Shown here: positions 14,638-20,457 of the stretch, one piece after another
Layout: each line of letters starts with the position of its first letter
How positions within the stretch are numbered: the stretch's first letter is position 1
Source: CAZKUB01 sp964592335
GTDB taxonomy: Archaea > Thermoplasmatota > E2 > DHVEG-1
Direction: 5' to 3'
DNA length: 20,457 nucleotides
Assembly (NCBI GenBank): GCA_964592335.1
Contig: CAZQEU010000024.1
Location: 1 to 20,457 of the forward strand
Translations under genes and position numbers: made by a program
Notes under the pieces: model-generated
Told to the model about the DNA's origin: nothing
Seen by the model: only the letters and a program-made list of their open reading frames with translations
Database searches by the model: none

Positions 14638-14656
14638 AAACTCAAATTTTGAGTTT
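14638..14656. promoter_or_regulatory. Perfect palindrome, candidate operator upstream of pyrBI
   Basis: AAACTCAAA and TTTGAGTTT form perfect 9-bp arms around a single T. The element lies 55 bases before the pyrB start, just beyond its TATA-like sequence, the place where an archaeal activator or repressor dimer often binds. A weak terminator hairpin is an alternative, but no gene ends here, since both flanking genes are divergent. Confidence 0.4.
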
Positions 14657-14743
14657 AATTAGCAAAAACAATTAAGATAAAATATTAATATAATAAGTCT
14701 CTTATACTATTATATATGAAGTTATGGTAAGAAGTGTCAAACA

Positions 14744-14800
14744 ACATATAAATATATTAGCTAAAAGAATAATATTACTGCATAAATAAGTATCTGGTGG
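14744..14800 (+). promoter_or_regulatory. Promoter and ribosome-binding site of the 849-residue protein gene
   Basis: CATATAAATATATTAG (from about 14744) is a box A-like sequence about 60 bases before ATG 14810, placing transcription start near 14776. GGTGG at 14796-14800 is the likely ribosome-binding site, 9 bases before the start. It fixes the start codon. Confidence 0.45.
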
Positions 14801-14809
14801 TTTATTATA

Positions 14810-17359
14810 ATGTCTAAAAAGAAAAAAGACAAAAAAAATGAAATCAAAAAAATTCACAATGTTCTTGATAATTATTCTTTCAAAGAATTAAGTTCTGAAG
14901 ATGAAAAATATCTGCAAACATTAAAAGAAAGATTAGATGAATCTGCACAAAAAGAAGCTGTTTTTAAAAAAACAGTACATGAAAACAAAGATGTATCTGA
15001 AGAAAATCTTCTGAAACCTACAGTTATCATCCATGAAAGAATAGAGAAAAAAACTATTCAGTTACCTGAGTTTACAGAGATAAAAAATGAAAAAGAAACT
15101 TTTGAAAAAGCAGAAATCATCAAACCAGAAGATGAAGAACTAATAGAGATAAAAAAGTTTAAATCAAGTGTACCTGAATTTACAGAAGTAAAACCAAAAA
15201 AGATCAAAACGGAAGAAAAAACTGAGATTCATGAAGAAGAATTCATAGAAATTGAACCAGAAGAGGAAAAAGAACATGAAAAAGAGGAGACAGTTGAGTT
15301 TACACAAGTTGAACCTGAAAAAAAAGAGGTTACATCCAAATGGGAAAAAGTAGACTCTGGTGAATATATACCAGAAGAAGAGAAAAAATTTGAAGAAGTA
15401 ACACAATCAGCGGAATCTGAGACTTGGGAACCAACTCAAGAGGAAGAAACACTAAAAGAATTAGAAAAAGAAATAAAAGAAGAACCGGAAGAAAAAATAG
15501 AGGTATTCAAAGAGATAAAAAGTATAGACCAAGAAACAGCAAAAACACTATACAAACATGGATACACGACTTTAGAATCACTAAAAAATGCATCATATAA
15601 AGAGATCAAAAAAATAAAAGGAATCAAAAGAAAAACAGCAAAACAAATAAAAGAAGAACTAACAGAACCGGAACCACAAACATGGGAAATAACACCAGAA
15701 ACAGAAGAAAAATTAGATGTAATAACAGTAGATGAAACAGTTTACTGCAGTGAATGTGGATGTGTTATAGACCAAGAAATGGTTTTTTGCTATCATTGTG
15801 GTAAAAAAATAAAAAAAGACAAAGATGTTATAGAGGAAGATAAAAAAGATTCAGTGAAAACTGAAGATAACAAAAAAATTGAGATAGGAGATACTGCTGA
15901 AAAAGAAATTTCAGAAGATGAATTTGAAAAAATAGAAGATGAAATACCTCTAGAAGAGAAAATAAAACCTTTTGAGGATATAAAAAGCATCGATGAGAAT
16001 ACAGCGGTTTTACTTTATAATGAAGGTTATAACTCGTTTAACTCATTAAAAAACATTGATGTTAAAGAACTAAAAAATATAAAAGGCATAAATCGTAAAA
16101 AGGCTAAAAAAATAAAAGAAGAAATCGACAAAAAAATAATTGAATCTGCAAAAGTAAAACCAATTCCTATAGGAGAATCATCTGAGGGAATAGTAACTAA
16201 AGATCAAATTAAAAAAGAAGAAGATTTCGAAGAAGAAAAAAAACCTTTACATCCTGTTGAACTCAGCAATAACAAAGAATGGCAACCTGTAGAAGAAGAT
16301 TTAGAAACACCTGAAGATGAAAGATTAGAACAAAAGATAGAGAAAGAGATAAAAGAAGAAATAGAAACCAAAAAAGAAGAACCAGATGAATGGAAGCCCT
16401 TAGAAGAGGAAGAAACCCTAAAAGAATCAGAGATAGAAGAAAAAAATACAGATACTGAAAAAATAAAGATTTTCAAAGAACTCAAATCAATCAATGATGA
16501 AACAGCAATAAAACTATATGATAATGGTTTTAAATCAGTAGAATCACTAAAAAATGCATCATATAAAGAGATCAAAAAAATAAAAGGAATCAAAAGAAAA
16601 ACAGCAAAACAAATAAAAAAAGACATCGAAGGATTAAGAGCAGAAGACAAAATCAAAGAAGAACAAATGATAATGGAAGAAGATGCAGAATATTTTAAAG
16701 ATGAAGAATTCTTTGAAGAAGAATCAAAACAACTAGATACAAAGATAAAAGAATTCGAAGAAAAAGAAGAACCAAAACTTGATGAAGAATTATTCATTGA
16801 AGAAGAAATAATCGAAGAAACACCAGAAAAATCAATAAGTGAAGAAGTTGAAGAAGAAAAAGATTATAACTTAATTAAATTACCTAGTATAAACAAAAAA
16901 ATCAAAAATCTTCTAAATGAAAACAGCATCTTAAACATAAAAGATTTAGAAATTACAACAATAAAAGAACTCACAAAGATAAAAGGCATAAGAAGAAAAT
17001 TAGCAAAACAAATAAAAAAAGAATTAGAAGAATATCTTAGTAATCTTAAAGAAAAAGAAGAGATAGACAAGGTAGAAGAAAACCCCTACATAAAAGAAGA
17101 TGATTTTTCAGAAGAAGATGAATGGGAATCATTTGAAGATAACTCTGAAAAAACAAAAAAATCACAAAAAAAAGGTTTTATTTATGGAGATTACACACTC
17201 TATAAAAAAGAGATAATTACTAAAAATGGTAAAAAAAGAACTATAAGGTTTTTCAGTAAAGGAGAACCTGAAGATGCAGAGCCTATAACGTTGCCAAAGG
17301 CTTATGAAATAAAAGAAAACAAAAAAACAGGTGTACCATACTTAAGAAAGAAAAAATAA
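14810..17359 (+). CDS. Acidic repeat protein with four helix-hairpin-helix-like modules and a zinc ribbon
   Basis: I do not recognise a named family. The 849-residue protein starts with a Lys-rich tip and continues as long Glu/Lys-rich, probably disordered linkers. Embedded are four modules of about 50 residues at roughly 231-285, 385-438, 553-606 and 685-740, each like a helix-hairpin-helix unit: a helix with (S/P)I..(E/K)xA..LY..G, then a second helix ending in KIKGI(K/N/R)RK and AK(Q/K)IK. The usual second Gly of the hairpin is replaced by a polar or basic residue in all four. A zinc ribbon (C313, C316, C327, C330; CxxC-x10-CxxC) sits between modules 1 and 2. Six tryptophans (178, 206, 292, 491, 528, 772) all lie in short motifs such as EWKPLEEEE. 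The last 60 residues (about 789-849) form a basic, foldable module with YGDYTLYKKE, RFFSKGEPEDAEP and TGVPYLRKKK. No signal peptide or membrane segment. A nucleic-acid-binding or scaffold role is plausible but unproven. Confidence 0.85.
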   Translation: MSKKKKDKKNEIKKIHNVLDNYSFKELSSEDEKYLQTLKERLDESAQKEAVFKKTVHENKDVSEENLLKPTVIIHERIEKKTIQLPEFTEIKNEKETFEKAEIIKPEDEELIEIKKFKSSVPEFTEVKPKKIKTEEKTEIHEEEFIEIEPEEEKEHEKEETVEFTQVEPEKKEVTSKWEKVDSGEYIPEEEKKFEEVTQSAESETWEPTQEEETLKELEKEIKEEPEEKIEVFKEIKSIDQETAKTLYKHGYTTLESLKNASYKEIKKIKGIKRKTAKQIKEELTEPEPQTWEITPETEEKLDVITVDETVYCSECGCVIDQEMVFCYHCGKKIKKDKDVIEEDKKDSVKTEDNKKIEIGDTAEKEISEDEFEKIEDEIPLEEKIKPFEDIKSIDENTAVLLYNEGYNSFNSLKNIDVKELKNIKGINRKKAKKIKEEIDKKIIESAKVKPIPIGESSEGIVTKDQIKKEEDFEEEKKPLHPVELSNNKEWQPVEEDLETPEDERLEQKIEKEIKEEIETKKEEPDEWKPLEEEETLKESEIEEKNTDTEKIKIFKELKSINDETAIKLYDNGFKSVESLKNASYKEIKKIKGIKRKTAKQIKKDIEGLRAEDKIKEEQMIMEEDAEYFKDEEFFEEESKQLDTKIKEFEEKEEPKLDEELFIEEEIIEETPEKSISEEVEEEKDYNLIKLPSINKKIKNLLNENSILNIKDLEITTIKELTKIKGIRRKLAKQIKKELEEYLSNLKEKEEIDKVEENPYIKEDDFSEEDEWESFEDNSEKTKKSQKKGFIYGDYTLYKKEIITKNGKKRTIRFFSKGEPEDAEPITLPKAYEIKENKKTGVPYLRKKK
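15573..15652 (+). repeat. 80-bp direct repeat, copy 1 (module 1)
   Basis: Encodes the second half of helix-hairpin-helix-like module 1. It is identical base for base to 16539-16618, 966 bases downstream (exactly 322 codons, so in the same frame). Confidence 0.95.
16539..16618 (+). repeat. 80-bp direct repeat, copy 2 (module 3)
   Basis: Second perfect copy, in module 3 of the same gene. Modules 2 and 4 encode similar residues with different codons, so only copies 1 and 3 look recently copied or converted. Confidence 0.95.
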
Positions 17360-17387
17360 AACTTTTTTCAACAAATTTTATACAAGA

Positions 17388-17397
17388 TTTTTTAAGC
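17388..17397 (+). promoter_or_regulatory. Probable TATA box of rtcB
   Basis: TTTTTTAAGC is centred about 27 bases before ATG 17420 and there is no Shine-Dalgarno sequence, so rtcB is probably transcribed without a leader. The T run at 17363-17368 could terminate the upstream gene. Confidence 0.4.
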
Positions 17398-17419
17398 ATT
17401 AAGCATTTGCCCAATAAGT

Positions 17420-20389
17420 ATGAGTTGGAATGGTCCACTGAAAAAAATTGATGATTTTAGATATGAAATTCCATCTACGTATAAAGGAAAAAACAATAAT
17501 CTAAAAATGAACACTTCTGCAGTGATATATACTGACGAAGAGATGATACCCTCTATACGTTCAGATGATGCTGCAGAACAAATTGCAAATGTTACGATGC
17601 TTCCGGGAATAGTTGGAAGGGCTATGGCCATGCCTGATATTCACTGGGGCTATGGTTTTCCAATAGGTGGAGTTGCTGCAACCGATGCTCAAGAAGGTGT
17701 TGTATCTCCTGGTGGAATTGGTTTTGATATTAATTGCTTATCTGGGGATTCTCTAATTTTACATGAACATGGTTACAGAATTAAAATAAAAGAGTTTGAA
17801 AATATTTGGATGGATAATAACATAAAATGTGCTAATTTTGGTAAGAAAATCGTTAACACAAAGATCAGGGCTTTTATGAAGTTTAAAACAAAGAAGAGAA
17901 TCTTAAAGATTTTTACTGAAAGCAATAGGACAATTACAGCTACATCTGATCATCCTGTCTATACAAATAAAGGTATGAAACCCCTTCACAAAATTGGATT
18001 AAACGAAAATATTGCAGTTTTACCTTTCTCTGGAGTAAACTATGAACAACCTTCTAATGACCTAATTTTATCTGAAGAAGATATTTTGAATCTTCCTTTA
18101 AAAAAGAATATGTCACAAACAGTCAGAGAACTTAAAAAAAGAAATTTATTACCTTTGAAGTTTAATAATAAAAAACTCCCATATTTATTGAAAATAATTG
18201 GTTATATCCTCGGAGATGGATCAATTACGTTTATAGGTAATAAAGGAATTATTTGGTTCTATGGAAAGCCTGAAGACCTAAAAAATATTCAAAAAGATAT
18301 CAAGAAAATTGGTTTTAAAGCATCAAGAGTATACAATAGAGAGAGAGACCATGAAATAAGAACAATGTATAGTAATGTCAAATTTCATAGAGTGGAATAT
18401 AGCATAAAAACCACAGCATCAAGCCTTGCTACTTTGATTATGTCTCTAGGAATTCCTGTTGGAAACAAATGTTCACAGGATTATGTTTTACCTAGCTGGT
18501 TTTTTAACCTAAAACTATGGCAAAAAAGATTATTTTTATCTTCGTTTTTTGGAGCAAAGCTATCCTCACCTTCCACAGTTACAAAACATGGTTATAATTT
18601 TTATTCACCTGTGCTAAGTATGAATAAACATGATGGATACGTTGATACAGGATCTGATTTTTTAAAACAGATAAAAAAGCTTTTAGAGGAATTTGATGTT
18701 AAATCAAATGTAATTGGAATAAGAAAAGAGTATGTTGGGAAAAATAATGTAGTATCATATCGGCTAAGACTGCTGATTAGCTCAAAATCTGAGAATCTTA
18801 TAAATCTCTGGAGCAAAATTGGTTTTGAATACAACAAAAAAAGAAATCATCTTGCTAACATTGCAACTCAATATTTAATCTTAAAAGAAAATGTTCTATC
18901 AGAGAGAAAAAAATCTTTAGAAATTATTGAAAAAATGAAGGAAAACGGTTTTGGTGCTAAAAAAATTTTAAAAAAAATTCATTCTAAAAATATCAATTTA
19001 AGATTTATCGAGCGTACATTATACGAAAAAAGAAAAACAAGCCCCCGAATTGCTTTTTGTTTTCCAAAGTTTAATGAATATCTCGATAAAATGTCTTCAG
19101 ATCTTGGAAAATCTGGCTTAGTTTGGGACAAAATCGCTAAAATCATTCCTGAAGAATCGTGTACAGATGTATATGATTTTAACGTTGAAAATAAACATCA
19201 TAATTTTATTGCTAACAATTTTGTTGTATCTAACTGCGGCGTGAGACTTGTTCGAACTAATTTAACAATCGAAGATCTCAACTCAGAAAAAATCAAATCT
19301 CTTGTCGACAAAATGTTTGAAAATGTGCCATCAGGTCTTGGCTCAAAAGCAAAAATACGTTTATCTCGAAAAGAACTTGAAAATGTTTTATTATTTGGAG
19401 CAAAATCTGCTGTTGAAAATGGTTATGGATGGGAAAAAGACACAGAGTATTTAGAGGAAAAAGGTTGTCTTGATTATGCAGATATTTCTTATGTATCTGA
19501 AAAAGCAAAACATCGGGGTCTTTCACAAGTAGGATCTCTTGGTGCAGGAAATCATTTTCTTGAGATTCAAAAGGTTGATGAGATATATGATACCAATGCT
19601 GCAAAGACTTTTGGAATTACTGATAAAGGACAGATAACTGTTATGATTCATACCGGTTCACGTGGTTTTGGTCATCAGGTTTGCACTGATCATCTTCGAG
19701 TTTTAGAAAAAGCCGTTAAAAAATATAATTTCTGGCTTCCTGATAGACAACTTGCATGTGCACCTCTAAACTCAGAGGAGGGAAAAGCGTATTTGAAGGC
19801 AATGGCCTGTGCTGCAAATTTTGCATGGGCAAATCGTCAGCTTATCGTTCATTGGGTTCGTGAATCCTTTGAAAAAGTTCTTAATGATACCGCTGAAAAT
19901 ATGCAGATGGACATAGTGTATGATGTCTGTCATAATATTGGTAAGTTTGAAGAACACATCGTTGACGGTAAAAAAAGAAAAGTTTATGTTCACCGTAAGG
20001 GAGCTACTCGTGCTTTTGGACCTGACAAAAAAGAGATACCCTTAAAGTATAGAGATGTGGGTCAACCTGTTTTAATTCCGGGCGATATGGGTACTGAGAG
20101 TTATCTTCTGAAAGGAACAAATGAATCTGAGGAGACATTTGGAAGTACATGTCATGGTGCAGGGCGAATGCTATCAAGGCATAAAGCTTTGAAACGATGG
20201 CGTGGTGAACAAGTTGTAAAAGAACTTAAGAATAGAGGAATATATGTTCATCCTGCTAGTTTTAAAGTTGCAGCAGAGGAGGCATCTGGTGCATACAAAA
20301 ATATTAGAAAAGTAGTAAATATTTCTGATGGATCAGGTATATCAAAAAAAGTTGTTAAGCTTAAACCCGTTGGAGTTGTAAAAGGTTAA
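17420..20389 (+). CDS. rtcB: RNA-splicing ligase RtcB, intein-containing precursor
   Basis: RtcB joins RNA 2',3'-cyclic phosphate (or 3'-phosphate) ends to 5'-OH ends with GTP and Mn2+, and in archaea ligates tRNA exon halves after intron removal. The 989-residue precursor carries a 500-residue intein (residues 106-605); spliced RtcB would be 489 residues, normal length. Host motifs are AMPDIHWGYGFPIGG, GGIGFDIN before the insertion and CGVRLVRT after it. Metal ligands by comparison with Pyrococcus RtcB are Asp103, Cys606, His712, His744 and His838, and the guanylylated His is His912 in TCHGAGRM; the spacings agree within one residue. The intein separates Asp103 and Cys606, so the precursor should be inactive until spliced. 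The gene follows the acidic repeat protein by 60 bases and has its own TATA-like box. A possible archease gene begins 51 bases downstream. Confidence 0.97.
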   Translation: MSWNGPLKKIDDFRYEIPSTYKGKNNNLKMNTSAVIYTDEEMIPSIRSDDAAEQIANVTMLPGIVGRAMAMPDIHWGYGFPIGGVAATDAQEGVVSPGGIGFDINCLSGDSLILHEHGYRIKIKEFENIWMDNNIKCANFGKKIVNTKIRAFMKFKTKKRILKIFTESNRTITATSDHPVYTNKGMKPLHKIGLNENIAVLPFSGVNYEQPSNDLILSEEDILNLPLKKNMSQTVRELKKRNLLPLKFNNKKLPYLLKIIGYILGDGSITFIGNKGIIWFYGKPEDLKNIQKDIKKIGFKASRVYNRERDHEIRTMYSNVKFHRVEYSIKTTASSLATLIMSLGIPVGNKCSQDYVLPSWFFNLKLWQKRLFLSSFFGAKLSSPSTVTKHGYNFYSPVLSMNKHDGYVDTGSDFLKQIKKLLEEFDVKSNVIGIRKEYVGKNNVVSYRLRLLISSKSENLINLWSKIGFEYNKKRNHLANIATQYLILKENVLSERKKSLEIIEKMKENGFGAKKILKKIHSKNINLRFIERTLYEKRKTSPRIAFCFPKFNEYLDKMSSDLGKSGLVWDKIAKIIPEESCTDVYDFNVENKHHNFIANNFVVSNCGVRLVRTNLTIEDLNSEKIKSLVDKMFENVPSGLGSKAKIRLSRKELENVLLFGAKSAVENGYGWEKDTEYLEEKGCLDYADISYVSEKAKHRGLSQVGSLGAGNHFLEIQKVDEIYDTNAAKTFGITDKGQITVMIHTGSRGFGHQVCTDHLRVLEKAVKKYNFWLPDRQLACAPLNSEEGKAYLKAMACAANFAWANRQLIVHWVRESFEKVLNDTAENMQMDIVYDVCHNIGKFEEHIVDGKKRKVYVHRKGATRAFGPDKKEIPLKYRDVGQPVLIPGDMGTESYLLKGTNESEETFGSTCHGAGRMLSRHKALKRWRGEQVVKELKNRGIYVHPASFKVAAEEASGAYKNIRKVVNISDGSGISKKVVKLKPVGVVKG
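17735..19234 (+). mobile_element. RtcB intein with LAGLIDADG homing endonuclease domain
   Basis: The insertion runs in frame from Cys106 to Asn605 of the precursor and is flanked by GFDIN and CGVRL. Splicing blocks are visible: the N-terminal block CLSGDSLILHEHGYR; block B TATSDHPVY with His178; and the C-terminal blocks VYDFNVENKHHNF and NNFVVSN, ending in Asn605 before the +1 Cys606. The penultimate residue is Ser604 rather than the usual His. A homing endonuclease domain has an intact first LAGLIDADG motif (IIGYILGDGSI, Asp266) and a degenerate second (FLSSFFGAKLSS, Lys380 where an acidic residue is expected). Residues about 495-570 add a Lys-rich helical insert, perhaps for DNA recognition. 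RtcB is a known recurrent intein host and this metal-ligand site is a typical insertion point. Confidence 0.95.
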
Positions 20390-20440
20390 AAAAAAATTAA
20401 TCACAAAGCTTTTGCACTTTTTTGATTATCAGATAGAATA

Positions 20441-20457
20441 ATGAAGCCTTATCATTA
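20441..20457 (+). CDS. Start of a truncated gene, possibly archease
   Basis: The window ends 17 bases into a possible reading frame, ATG AAG CCT TAT CAT, giving MKPYH plus a partial codon. Archease, the protein that activates RtcB, is often encoded next to rtcB, and many archeases start with a short M-x-x-Y segment before an EHTAD motif. Five residues cannot establish this, and no ribosome-binding site is visible. Chance or a different gene is quite possible. Confidence 0.3.

Larger units (their letters stand above)
14583..14809. other. Divergent AT-rich intergenic region, pyrB and the 849-residue protein
   Basis: The longest non-coding stretch in the window, 227 bases. Going from pyrB outward it holds TATA-like elements for pyrB (14613-14637, minus strand), a palindrome (14638-14656), a weak imperfect inverted repeat around ATAAG-TCT-CTTAT (14693-14705), and the promoter and ribosome-binding site of the rightward gene. 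I see no tRNA or small reading frame in it; a small RNA cannot be excluded. Confidence 0.5.

Noticed and set aside
14693..14705. Second hairpin (ATAAG-TCT-CTTAT) in the pyrB intergenic region
   Set aside because: Only 5 bp and interrupted beyond that; expected by chance in such AT-rich sequence.
15573..16618. CRISPR-like or tandem-repeat DNA element
   Set aside because: There are only two copies, 966 bases apart and in one reading frame; they encode protein modules.
16204..16797. Ser/Phe-rich open frame on the minus strand inside the repeat-protein gene
   Set aside because: It is the complement of Glu/Lys-rich codons (GAA/AAA read backwards gives TTC/TTT); low complexity with no start signals. 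Similar shadows at 15164-15990 and 16864-17070 were dropped for the same reason.
17735..19234. Insertion in rtcB as a group I intron, IS element or assembly error
   Set aside because: The frame is open throughout, and intein splicing blocks are present at both ends with an exact host-motif junction.

Overview
The window is a 20.5-kb piece of an AT-rich archaeal chromosome. The archaeal assignment rests on Spt5, Sec61-gamma/SecE, archaeosine tRNA-guanine transglycosylase (TgtA), TiaS, an L-aspartate dehydrogenase, a PyrB/PyrI aspartate carbamoyltransferase pair and TATA-box promoters. HMG-CoA reductase is class II, a form known among archaea from Thermoplasmata and Archaeoglobales, and the ftsZ-secE-spt5-rpl11 order is euryarchaeal. 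A Thermoplasmatota-like euryarchaeote is my best guess, but the sequence alone does not settle the lineage.

Layout. (1) 54-1430: a PaaK/CapK-like adenylate-forming enzyme, possibly the edge of a surface-polysaccharide locus lying to the left. (2) 1465-3792: an archaeal HTH regulator with a nuclease-like N-terminus, divergent from tiaS. (3) 3839-4924: tRNA-Gly(GCC), a PHP-domain phosphoesterase and a small coiled-coil protein. (4) 7494-4908, minus strand: ftsZ, then a secE-spt5-rpl11 operon, for division, secretion, transcription elongation and translation. (5) 7602-9234: divergent nadC and nadX for NAD synthesis. (6) 9298-11860: tgtA followed by a gene of unknown function. (7) 11948-14582: class II HMG-CoA reductase (mevalonate and archaeal lipids) converging on pyrBI (pyrimidines). 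(8) 14810-17359: an unusual 849-residue acidic protein with four helix-hairpin-helix-like modules, a zinc ribbon, six tryptophan-centred short motifs and a conserved-looking C-terminal module. (9) 17420-20389: RNA ligase rtcB interrupted by a 500-residue intein. The window ends just inside a new reading frame that could be archease.

Most genes are informational or core metabolic. The tRNA-related genes (tiaS, tgtA, rtcB, tRNA-Gly) are scattered rather than in one operon. Start sites are of two kinds: some genes have Shine-Dalgarno sequences (PHP gene, secE, spt5, rpl11, ftsZ, HMGR, the 849-residue protein, the gene after tgtA), and others have a TATA-like box about 25-30 bases before the start codon, suggesting leaderless mRNAs (HTH regulator, 4703 gene, tgtA, rtcB). 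No gene-free stretch exceeds 300 bases; the longest, 14583-14809, is described below. I see no rRNA, CRISPR array, insertion sequence or defence system. The parts most worth a second look are the 849-residue repeat protein, with an 80-bp perfect internal duplication, and the RtcB intein, with its non-canonical C-terminus and eroded second endonuclease motif.
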